The notes below the pieces were generated by a model. The model worked only from the letters and a program-made list of their open reading frames with translations. It ran no database searches and was not told where the DNA came from. From NCBI GenBank assembly GCA_016784625.1, contig JADHUF010000027.1, positions 1-13,441 on the forward strand: a DNA stretch of 13,441 nt, given 5' to 3'. Of this stretch, positions 6,755 to 13,292 are shown piece by piece (within the stretch, counting starts at the first letter, position 1; every line of letters starts with the position of its first letter). The position numbers were made by a program, and so were the translations under genes. This DNA comes from Candidatus Nitrosopumilus sp. GTDB lineage: Archaea > Thermoproteota > Nitrososphaeria > Nitrososphaerales > Nitrosopumilaceae.

Positions 6755-8780
6755 CTACTTTCTCCCCTTCTTCATTCCAAAAGTATCCAGAATTTTTCTG
6801 AGTTTGGCCTTTTTCAGGCACAAATTCCATGGCATAGGACCTATTCAGATATGGTTTCAATTTCTGATAGTGATCAAATGTAATTTCAGTATCTGTTGAA
6901 AATATTGCCACTTGGTGTGATGCTAATGGGAAGAATTTCTCTATCAAATTCACTCTATGTCCCTCATCTAATCTTGCCAGTGGAGTATCAATTAAGAATG
7001 GTAATGGTTTTCCAGATGTTTTTGCCAAGGCCCACAAAATTGCAGTTGCAAACATTTGTTTTTCACCTTTAGATAACAAATCTTTTGGAAATGGATCATC
7101 GTTTTCTCTATACAATGTTACTTCAAATGAATCCTTATCCACAGATACTCTTTGAATGAATTCTTTTTTGTGCATCAAAATACCAATTGCCTCTAGGAGA
7201 TATTTCTCCAACAATTCTAGTTTCTTTACCTTTAATTTTTCAACATACTCATCTAATACCAACTGAACTTTTTCTGTAAGGTCTGCTTGAGTTTGGGCCT
7301 TTTTATTTTTAAATTGACTCGATACAGTATCTCTAATTTTTACATTGACATGTCTCATCATACTATCATTGCTAACAATTTGACTCTGCAAATGATCAAT
7401 TTCTGCTTGCAGAGCACCTGTTTCTGAATGCTTTTCATTTAGTTTTGCAATTAATGGCCCAATCTCATCATCTGAAGGTGCACTGGCAATGGATGTTTCA
7501 AGCATTGCTATTTTCTCACGTACTTCAATGAATTTCATTGTATCTTTTTCAAGTGTAGATGTTGCAGATGTATTTGCTTTATCAATAATTTCTATGATTT
7601 TTGATGCTTGTCCCATAGACAAATTAAATAATCCCTTTTCTTCAATTTTCGGAGTAGTTGATTTTTGTAATGCAGATATTTTAGTTAATATTTTATCTCT
7701 AACATCAGATGATACTTTAAACTCGCTCCAAAATGAATCGTCTTTTAAATTGGAATTTATTTCATAAAACTTTGATTTGATAATTTTCTCCTCAAGGGAT
7801 TGTTTTTGTATCTCCTCATCTAAAATAATTTGATTTTTTAATTTCTCCATCTCTTGTGGAATCAAACTAAATGGTAATACAGAACTACATGTCTCTCGAA
7901 TTCTCTCGCTGATATTATCCAGTGTGACTTTTTGCCCCCCCAGAGAATTTCTAGTCTCTTCTCTATTTTGAGCAAATTTACCTCCTATTTTTGAGACTTG
8001 AGCCTCAAGACTATCAATTTCTGCGCGTAGACTATCATATTCTGACTGTTTTCGGGCAATTTTATCATTATAGTGGCCTGTTTGCTCTAACAGATCATTT
8101 TTCTCATTTGTGTATTTCTCAAATTCAGATTTTAAAAATTTGTCATCATTTGTCAAATTCCGCATTAAATTGACTTGCAAATCTTTTCGTAATTGTTCTA
8201 CAACATCTAATCCCAATAGAGAGCTAAAGGATGATTTTATCTCCAAGCTTTCTGCCTCATTTTCTGCAATCTCTACAATTTTTTCACCATCAAAAAAGAA
8301 TAGTTTTGCAATTCCTTTCGGGATCAGTTCTTCAATAAATGACTGCCAATGATTTTTCTCAATGGTGTTCAGAGATGCAAATACATTTTCTGATTCCAAT
8401 CTCTTTTTGATGTTTAATTCTTCTAAAATTTTTCCATCATCTTTTCTCCAAGTTCTCTCCACTTGATAATTAATCTCATCTCCTTTATGGAAATATTTGA
8501 ATTCAACAATAATTGATGCAAAATCGGCAGATGTGGAACTACCCAAATATCTATGAATTTTTTTTGCAAGAAATTCATCATAGGATTTTTTTGTGATTCT
8601 CTTCCCCAGGGTAGATATTCCATAAAAACACAACATGATTGATTCAAACAGAGTGGTTTTTCCTGCACCGTTACTTCCACCAATTAGTATTATTGGTTTA
8701 TCAGGAGTACATGTAAAATCAAATTCATTTTTGCCCTTGTACACTCCATAATCTTGTAAAGTTACTTTGGTTAGTAGCAA
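6744..8780 (-). CDS. dndD: DndD, SMC-like ATPase of the phosphorothioation complex
   Basis: A 678 aa Rad50/SMC-like ATPase of normal DndD length. Walker A GGSNGAGKTT is at 34-43 and FFFDGEKIVEIAEN is in the pre-coil region. A long charged coiled coil fills the middle, with no CxxC zinc hook; the signature LSKGEK (569-574) and Walker B PFLIDTP (D598) followed by LARLD complete the nucleotide site. In bacteria DndD powers or positions DNA during sulfur transfer by DndC/DndE. The start is TTG at 8780, one nucleotide after the dndC stop, with AGGA 7 nt upstream; no ATG lies near, and MLLTKVTLQDYGVYKG matches DndD N-termini. A second, divergent DndD-like ATPase lies at 2719-4959; this copy is assigned dndD because of its place between dndC and dndE. 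Confidence 0.93.
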   Translation of the reverse strand: MLLTKVTLQDYGVYKGKNEFDFTCTPDKPIILIGGSNGAGKTTLFESIMLCFYGISTLGKRITKKSYDEFLAKKIHRYLGSSTSADFASIIVEFKYFHKGDEINYQVERTWRKDDGKILEELNIKKRLESENVFASLNTIEKNHWQSFIEELIPKGIAKLFFFDGEKIVEIAENEAESLEIKSSFSSLLGLDVVEQLRKDLQVNLMRNLTNDDKFLKSEFEKYTNEKNDLLEQTGHYNDKIARKQSEYDSLRAEIDSLEAQVSKIGGKFAQNREETRNSLGGQKVTLDNISERIRETCSSVLPFSLIPQEMEKLKNQIILDEEIQKQSLEEKIIKSKFYEINSNLKDDSFWSEFKVSSDVRDKILTKISALQKSTTPKIEEKGLFNLSMGQASKIIEIIDKANTSATSTLEKDTMKFIEVREKIAMLETSIASAPSDDEIGPLIAKLNEKHSETGALQAEIDHLQSQIVSNDSMMRHVNVKIRDTVSSQFKNKKAQTQADLTEKVQLVLDEYVEKLKVKKLELLEKYLLEAIGILMHKKEFIQRVSVDKDSFEVTLYRENDDPFPKDLLSKGEKQMFATAILWALAKTSGKPLPFLIDTPLARLDEGHRVNLIEKFFPLASHQVAIFSTDTEITFDHYQKLKPYLNRSYAMEFVPEKGQTQKNSGYFWNEEGEKVVAI

Positions 8781-8781
8781 T

Positions 8782-10290
8782 TTATCGTCCTGATTCTTGT
8801 TTACTCTTTTTTCTTTCTTTGAGGTCTTTTACAATTTCATCGAGGTCTTCTCTCCATTCTTCAGAGAGAATTTTGTTTAGTTCTTTGTAGATTTTTGAAT
8901 GCTGTGACATGCCTTGAGCGTCATACTCTGCGTTTAGTAATTTTGATACTAGTAATTGTGGAACATCATTTTTAATGCAAATCTCTTCAAGAATTTCTTG
9001 CTCATCTGAGCCGAATCCGTTTAGGTCCTCTTGCGGAGGAATAATTTGCTCTCCAAAGACTTTTTCATAAATTTGATATACAGAATTCTTCCAGTCTCCT
9101 CGCTCCATACGCCAAATTCGTTGAATTTCGTGCAATTCTGACTCTAAAATTAACTCCATGTGGGGGTCAGGACCGTTTTGTCGCACCTTTTTTTGCCCTC
9201 GCAGTAATTTCTCTAGAAATTCTTTACAAAACTCCATGGTGTATGGTCCTGGAATTAAAACAGAATACGGGTCTGTACTTTTTAGTCGCTCAGTAATACT
9301 TGATCTTGAGCGAGATTCCTGAATGTTTTCCTCAAATGCTTTTTTCTTTATTTCATCAACTAGTTTCATTTGTCCAGATCTTCGTTTTAGTTCTCGAACC
9401 TCTCGTCTCTTTTCGGGATCTTGTGTTGCTTTTAGTTCTGTTCGCAATTCTAGCAATGGCTCCATCCATTCAGCACCATTTTCAATTGTATTTTTCAAAG
9501 ATACATCTTCAGATACTACAGTGCATACCCAACATCCAAATCTTGAATTCCCACATGAAGGAGTACTAGTATCAACTACTAGTGGACATTCTGAAGAATT
9601 TGCATTTTGGTATAATGCAAGTAAATCTCTATTCTTTGCACCCCATGGGTTTTTGTTTTGTAAAAGATAATTCCAAACATCTTCTGTGATAAAATCACGC
9701 AGTGGAGTGTACACATAGGTTTGAGGAAATTTAGAATGTCTAGATAACAGACTACCTTTAATTTCATACATATTCATCAATTGATTTCTAGAGCCACTTT
9801 CATCTTTTCTTGTACCTAAACATACAATTGCTTCGCCATACTGAGAAACTTTTTCTTGAATGAATCTATCTGCATTTTTAATTTTTAGTCTATCAGTACA
9901 CCATCGAAATAGATTAGATGGTGCTGGAAATCCTTTTCCTAAAAGACACACCCAAAAACTATCTTCAATTTTTGGTCTAACAAGATTTGTAGATATTGGA
10001 AGGTTTGATTCCTTTGCTGCCTTCTCCATAGTATCTAATGAAGTAGTGATTTGGTCAATTACTGTAGGAGATTCCACCAAAGTATCTGAAGAAATAATGT
10101 AGATTTTCTTGAGTAATTTCTCAGTTGGCAATTCAGATAATGCATTCCAAATTAATTGTGTCATACAAGTAGAGTCTTTTCCGCCACTAAATCCAATAAT
10201 CCAAGGGCGATTATCATTGAGATATACCTCCTTGATTTCATCATGAATCTCCTGCAGTGTGCGTGTTTTGAAGACAGATTCGGCAGTCAT
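8782..10290 (-). CDS. dndC: DndC, PAPS reductase-like sulfur transferase
   Basis: A 502 aa enzyme of the PP-loop ATP pyrophosphatase superfamily, usual DndC length. SGGKDS (35-40) is the ATP-binding PP-loop. C131 (RWCTDRLKIK) with C246, C253 and C256 (SCGNSRFGCWVCTVV) form the cysteine set expected to hold the Fe-S cluster. The C-terminal ~230 residues are charged and mostly helical, as in DndC, and are not found in PAPS reductases. It is thought to activate the DNA backbone and accept sulfur from DndA. ATG at 10290 follows directly on the dndB stop (TAGATG) with GAGG 8 nt before it; 1 nt separates it from dndD. This is the clearest marker of a phosphorothioation system here. A simple assimilatory PAPS reductase is ruled out by length, the Cys set and neighbours. 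Confidence 0.96.
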   Translation of the reverse strand: MTAESVFKTRTLQEIHDEIKEVYLNDNRPWIIGFSGGKDSTCMTQLIWNALSELPTEKLLKKIYIISSDTLVESPTVIDQITTSLDTMEKAAKESNLPISTNLVRPKIEDSFWVCLLGKGFPAPSNLFRWCTDRLKIKNADRFIQEKVSQYGEAIVCLGTRKDESGSRNQLMNMYEIKGSLLSRHSKFPQTYVYTPLRDFITEDVWNYLLQNKNPWGAKNRDLLALYQNANSSECPLVVDTSTPSCGNSRFGCWVCTVVSEDVSLKNTIENGAEWMEPLLELRTELKATQDPEKRREVRELKRRSGQMKLVDEIKKKAFEENIQESRSRSSITERLKSTDPYSVLIPGPYTMEFCKEFLEKLLRGQKKVRQNGPDPHMELILESELHEIQRIWRMERGDWKNSVYQIYEKVFGEQIIPPQEDLNGFGSDEQEILEEICIKNDVPQLLVSKLLNAEYDAQGMSQHSKIYKELNKILSEEWREDLDEIVKDLKERKKSKQESGR

Positions 10291-11385
10291 CTATTTGCCC
10301 TCAAATTCATCCAGAGTCTTGTTTAATCCACAATGTTGAAGAATTTCATTTGCAGCCTGTTTAATTCCCAGTCTAGTTTTGGTCATTCTGCCATCATTCA
10401 TAATTTTGCCTTCCCAAATAGGACTAGATTTTTGCCAATCAACTTTTTGCAGACCTTTGAGTTTTTCTTTCCAGTTATCAGGAAATTCAGTGGTCAATGC
10501 ATATCCTACCATCCCTAAAGCATTTAGAATATTGGTATGTGCATGAACATAACCTGCTCTTAATTCAGAAGGGGAAACTTTTTTCTGAACCAAAAGATTC
10601 CATTCGGGAATATTCTTTGATACGATATCCCAATAGTTTACTGCAAGTTTTTGTTTTTCTGCTGCAATAGATTTTGTTTTTAATTTTAAAAGATATTTTG
10701 TTGCATCGGCAATTCCATTTAGTGTGAAAAATGCTGTAGAGCGATTTGAGATATTTGTTTTCTCTAGTTCTGTTCTACCACGAAAAACATCTACATCATT
10801 TACCAGAGTAACAATGAATCTTGCAAAAAGATCACGATGATCATATAAAATCCCCAGAGATTTTGTTGGCTTTACTGCATGTTTATTCAAATCTGAAAAC
10901 ATTTGCTGACTGCGCTTTAATCCCTTATCTTCAAAAATGACAACAGATACTTTTTCATTTCCTAATGAAGGGTTTTGTTCGTATGCATATTTTATTGCAG
11001 CACATCTATGCTGTCCATCATTGATCAATATTGGAGCATCAATTGGAAGAATTACTTTTCCCAATCTTCCATCTTCTCCTTGTCCAGGTGATGGATTAAA
11101 TCCCACTTTACCTCCAACAGATACTGTGATTGATGAAAAAATGTAATCTTTAGGGTTGTTTAAAATATAATTTCCCATCTCAGGGATTCTAGATTCTCGA
11201 AGTTTTCTCTGGGCTTTTAGAGGGGCTGGAATTTGAGGATCGTCATTGAATTTGAAATGATTGTAAATTGTAGCAAAGGAGCACATTGCATTGTAAAACT
11301 CTCGGCCTGCTTGTCTGCCTCTAACTGCTTCAAAAAAGATTGTTCCACTATCCTGGTCTACTTCAGTTGAAGCAATAGTACTCAT
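10291..11385 (-). CDS. dndB: DndB, DGQHR-domain protein
   Basis: A 364 aa protein with NDGQHRCAAI (122-131), the signature of the DndB/DGQHR family, whose fold resembles ParB. SGTIFFEAVRGRQAGREFYNAMCSF near the N-terminus is also typical of the group (residues 13-37). In bacteria DndB is not essential for phosphorothioation but affects modification frequency and binds the promoter of its own operon as a repressor. Here it is the first gene of dndBCDEA. ATG 11385 has no Shine-Dalgarno and a TATA box ~27 nt upstream, so the mRNA is likely leaderless. That TATA box sits inside an inverted repeat that could be the DndB operator. The haloarchaeal system described with PbeABCD is named DndCDEA, without dndB, so its presence is a notable difference. 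Confidence 0.93.
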   Translation of the reverse strand: MSTIASTEVDQDSGTIFFEAVRGRQAGREFYNAMCSFATIYNHFKFNDDPQIPAPLKAQRKLRESRIPEMGNYILNNPKDYIFSSITVSVGGKVGFNPSPGQGEDGRLGKVILPIDAPILINDGQHRCAAIKYAYEQNPSLGNEKVSVVIFEDKGLKRSQQMFSDLNKHAVKPTKSLGILYDHRDLFARFIVTLVNDVDVFRGRTELEKTNISNRSTAFFTLNGIADATKYLLKLKTKSIAAEKQKLAVNYWDIVSKNIPEWNLLVQKKVSPSELRAGYVHAHTNILNALGMVGYALTTEFPDNWKEKLKGLQKVDWQKSSPIWEGKIMNDGRMTKTRLGIKQAANEILQHCGLNKTLDEFEGK

Positions 11386-11400
11386 CTAATAATATAATGT

Positions 11401-11433
11401 GGAAGCATGTTATAATGCTTTTGGAAGCATGTT
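11401..11433. repeat. Two 11-bp direct repeats in the dndB promoter
   Basis: GGAAGCATGTT occurs exactly at 11401-11411 and again at 11423-11433, a 22-bp period or about two helical turns, so two protein copies would sit on the same DNA face. One copy is downstream of and partly overlaps the TATA box and one is upstream. AGCAT recurs at 11454-11458. Confidence 0.65.
11404..11419 (-). promoter_or_regulatory. dndB operon promoter with overlapping operator-like inverted repeat
   Basis: The inverted repeat AGCAT-6 nt-ATGCT encloses the minus-strand TATA box (TTATAA, 11410-11415), which is centred ~27 nt upstream of the dndB ATG. With no Shine-Dalgarno, transcription should begin at or next to the ATG. 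A protein bound here would block TBP. DndB or an unknown archaeal regulator are the candidates; the binding is inferred. Confidence 0.5.
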
Positions 11434-11460
11434 CTAATTTAGGCACGAATTATAGCATTT

Positions 11461-11622
11461 TTAGAGTTTTGCTAACTTTTTGATATCTGCAGGAGTCAGT
11501 TCCAAAGTCATTTTTGCAGCATCTGGATGCTTTACATTTTCTCCCTTGTGGAAGAATTTGACAATAACTTTACCACCGGTCTTTTTTGCTTCATATGGAT
11601 ATCCGCCAATTGTATCTCTCAT
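11461..11622 (-). CDS. 53 aa basic hypothetical protein
   Basis: A small ORF with good coding character: MRDTIGGYPYEAKKTGGKV opens the protein, and it ends in TPADIKKLAKL. It is Lys-rich and soluble, with a predicted beta-strand centre (KVIVKFFHKG) and no membrane segment. The family is not recognised. The ATG at 11622 is the only in-frame start, since a stop lies five codons upstream. It has a TATAAA box centred 25-26 nt before it and no Shine-Dalgarno, matching the leaderless pattern of the neighbouring first genes. It lies 75 nt ahead of dndB on the same strand, so some readthrough into the dnd operon is possible. It could be a host gene interrupted by island insertion, or an island accessory protein; the sequence does not say which. 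Confidence 0.65.
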   Translation of the reverse strand: MRDTIGGYPYEAKKTGGKVIVKFFHKGENVKHPDAAKMTLELTPADIKKLAKL

Positions 11623-11638
11623 AGATTGAATAAACTAT

Positions 11639-11687
11639 CAATTGTTTATAGAGTTATTGTTGAGAAGAATTTTCAACAATTGTTATA
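11639..11687. repeat. Repeats upstream of the 53 aa gene
   Basis: CAATTGTT followed by TATA appears at 11639-11650 and 11677-11687. Between and overlapping them is the inverted repeat ATTGTTGA (11656-11663) / TCAACAAT (11673-11680) with a 9-nt spacer. This may be an operator for the small gene; no transcriptional evidence. Confidence 0.45.
11645..11650 (-). promoter_or_regulatory. TATA box of the 53 aa gene
   Basis: Minus-strand TATAAA lies 25-26 nt (box centre) before the ATG at 11622, the spacing expected for a leaderless archaeal transcript. It falls within one of two similar CAATTGTT-TATA motifs (11639-11650 and 11677-11687). Confidence 0.55.
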
Positions 11688-11779
11688 AAATTTATCACAC
11701 ATGTGCAAGATTGGTACTGATCATAGATTACTAGTTTTAATGATAACAAAATTTTTTGCAAAAGAAAATTTTACTCAGC

Positions 11780-11823
11780 ATACCATACCCAAAAGGACTA
11801 TGGGAATTGGGTAAGTATGGTAT
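11780..11823. repeat. Nested inverted repeat containing CATACCC
   Basis: ATACCATAC (11780-11788) pairs exactly with GTATGGTAT (11815-11823), and inside it TACCCAA (11786-11792) pairs with TTGGGTA (11807-11813). The arms share the CATACCC word of the neighbouring tandem repeats. This may be a hairpin at the end of the integrase transcript or paired protein sites. Confidence 0.6.
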
Positions 11824-11848
11824 AATTTGTGACTAAAAATCATACTGG

Positions 11849-11878
11849 CATACCCGATTCCATACCCATTTCATACCC
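11849..11878. repeat. Tandem CATACCC repeats beside the integrase gene
   Basis: CATACCC occurs at 11849, 11861 and 11872 with 11-12 bp periodicity, and once more at 11784; degenerate copies (CATACC, CATACT) lie at 11779 and 11841. The block starts 22 nt beyond the integrase stop codon. Spacing near one helical turn suggests protein sites such as recombinase arm-type sites or iterons. It fills most of the gene-free stretch 11623-11900, in which no RNA gene was seen. Confidence 0.65.
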
Positions 11879-11900
11879 AAATTTAGGAACAAATGTACAA

Positions 11901-13160
11901 TCATCTTGAGGGGTTTTGTTTTAATTCATGAACCTCTTTTCGCAATGAATGAATCATTTCAATTAGTTCAGTTTGACGATTTGACTTTTCTTGCATTTGA
12001 TTCACTAAACCTACCAATACATCATGATCATCATTTATTTTTCTAGTAGATTCTAATGTTTTTTCTTTAAGTTCAGCTTTTAGTTCATTAATTATAGATT
12101 TGTCATCTTCTAATTTTTTGATTTGAATCTTTTGTCTCTGCGTATCAGATATACTCAAATTTAAAATGCCCTTGCAGAATTCTTCAAAGCACTCTTGTCT
12201 TGTAGGTGCCAAATAGACTCCATCCAATCCATTTTTGTGCCCCATAATCTTCTCGGCAATATTTGAATTAATCTTTGATTCTAGTTTGAGAATTGTATTC
12301 ATTCTCTTCCTAAAGCCATGGTTAATTTGAATATCATGGCGTCTCCCTTTTTTACTTCGTTTTAGTTCCGGAATATTTTGTATTATTCTAAATAGAATAG
12401 ATGTCACGTTAAGATCAGAGAGTTGTGTAGAGACGTATTGTCGTTTTTGTTTATCTTTGAGAAAAATAGGCGTATCAGACTCGAAAAACTCGCCATTTCT
12501 TTTTCGTTGAAGAAAATATCTATCTAAAGCATCCGTTGCTTCGGGAGTTAAAAAAGCCCAATAGGAATCGCCGCTTTGTACATCATCTTGTCTTTCTCTA
12601 AGGTCTTTTTCTTCAGTTGTTTCATCAGAATCTGCATATAACAAAACGGCATAGCATCCATGTCCATTCCATTCCATCATGGATAGATGCTTCATTAGTA
12701 ATGGATGGTCATGTACTCCAACTCTGGCCCCAGTTGAAGCTTGGAAATGAATCAATGCCTTGTTTCGTAATTGGTTTGTATTTTCAATCATCAATGTAAT
12801 TTGTTGTGTAGTCCATGCTTTGAAACCTGAACGTTTGACTTCTTTAGGAAATAAGGCCTCAAGAGGTTTCCATTTGACATCATTTTCACGATAATTGGAA
12901 TTTAGTAACCATCTGATTCCTCGAAACATTTTGGGAACAGTATTTGCAGATAGGTCACCTGAATTAACACGTTTTATCAAATGTCTAGTGTATGAAACCA
13001 GAATTTGCTGTAATTCATCAGTAGGACAATCAATTAGTTCATCATCAGATTTGATTGGAGAGAATCGATAGAACTGTCCCAATCTGAAATCATAGTCTTT
13101 CTTTGTCGCAGGCGAGAAATTTGACTCAGAAATGGTGATTTTATCAGTTAATTCAGACAT
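11901..13160 (-). CDS. Tyrosine recombinase / integrase with C-terminal coiled coil
   Basis: A 419 aa site-specific recombinase. An N-terminal SAM-like core-binding region (~10-100) precedes the catalytic domain. The residues are R146 in STGARVG, H281 and R284 in HGFRKR, H308 in IMGHKNG and nucleophile Y316 in GVYLAP, so the R-H-R-H-Y set is complete and the enzyme should be active. Residues ~340-415 form a heptad-rich charged coiled coil beyond the usual end of the family, possibly for multimerisation. Start ATG 13160 has no Shine-Dalgarno and a TATA-like TTTTAAG ~28 nt upstream, so it is likely leaderless. It lies between repeat-rich non-coding DNA and the end of argS, as expected for the integrase at the edge of a genomic island carrying the defence genes. 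A stand-alone chromosome-resolution role (XerA) is less likely because of the tail and context. Confidence 0.9.
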   Translation of the reverse strand: MSELTDKITISESNFSPATKKDYDFRLGQFYRFSPIKSDDELIDCPTDELQQILVSYTRHLIKRVNSGDLSANTVPKMFRGIRWLLNSNYRENDVKWKPLEALFPKEVKRSGFKAWTTQQITLMIENTNQLRNKALIHFQASTGARVGVHDHPLLMKHLSMMEWNGHGCYAVLLYADSDETTEEKDLRERQDDVQSGDSYWAFLTPEATDALDRYFLQRKRNGEFFESDTPIFLKDKQKRQYVSTQLSDLNVTSILFRIIQNIPELKRSKKGRRHDIQINHGFRKRMNTILKLESKINSNIAEKIMGHKNGLDGVYLAPTRQECFEEFCKGILNLSISDTQRQKIQIKKLEDDKSIINELKAELKEKTLESTRKINDDHDVLVGLVNQMQEKSNRQTELIEMIHSLRKEVHELKQNPSR

Positions 13161-13184
13161 TTAGAGAAAAGTAAGGTTTATTGG

Positions 13185-13191
13185 CTTAAAA
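13185..13191 (-). promoter_or_regulatory. TATA-like box of the integrase gene
   Basis: Minus-strand TTTTAAG is centred ~28 nt before the integrase ATG, in the pattern of the other first genes in the window. No Shine-Dalgarno precedes the ATG. Confidence 0.45.
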
Positions 13192-13228
13192 CAATTCGTT
13201 TAACAGTAATTGGTTTGCACGCCAAGAT

Positions 13229-13266
13229 ACTCTATAGAGTTTTACTCTGTATAGTATCCCTAGGGA
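13229..13266. repeat. Palindrome cluster between integrase and argS
   Basis: ACTCTATAGAGT (13229-13240) is a perfect 12-bp palindrome, ACTCTGTATAGT (13244-13255) is a degenerate relative 15 bp on, and TCCCTAGGGA (13257-13266) is a perfect 10-bp palindrome. Three symmetric sites in 38 bp just outside argS could be a recombination core, an operator of the integrase gene, or both. Confidence 0.6.
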
Positions 13267-13290
13267 GAAGATAATGTTTTCTCTCTAGGA
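13257..13290 (-). terminator. Stem-loop just downstream of argS
   Basis: TCCCTAGGGAGAA (13257-13269) pairs with TTCTCTCTAGGA (13279-13290) apart from one bulge and one G-U, with a ~9-nt loop. It begins 3 nt after the argS stop in the transcribed direction. No T-run follows, so termination or 3'-end protection is uncertain. Confidence 0.35.
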
Positions 13291-13292
13291 CA

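Noticed and set aside
9323..9670. Open frame of 115 codons on the plus strand inside dndC
   Set aside because: It is antisense to a clear DndC with intact motifs, has no promoter or Shine-Dalgarno, and the composition is a reflection of the coding strand. The same holds for the plus-strand frame 6480-6899 over dndE/dndD.
11701..11814. 37-codon plus-strand ORF starting ATGTGC in the intergenic stretch
   Set aside because: A TATA-like word upstream is only ~14 nt away, there is no Shine-Dalgarno, and its end runs through the inverted-repeat DNA. No protein-like pattern.
11779..11878. CRISPR array
   Set aside because: The repeated word is 7-9 bp with 11-12 bp spacing, far too short for CRISPR repeats and spacers, and no cas genes are present.
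13161..13292. tRNA gene as integration target between integrase and argS
   Set aside because: No cloverleaf or GTTCRA T-loop signature could be found on either strand; only palindromes and a stem-loop.
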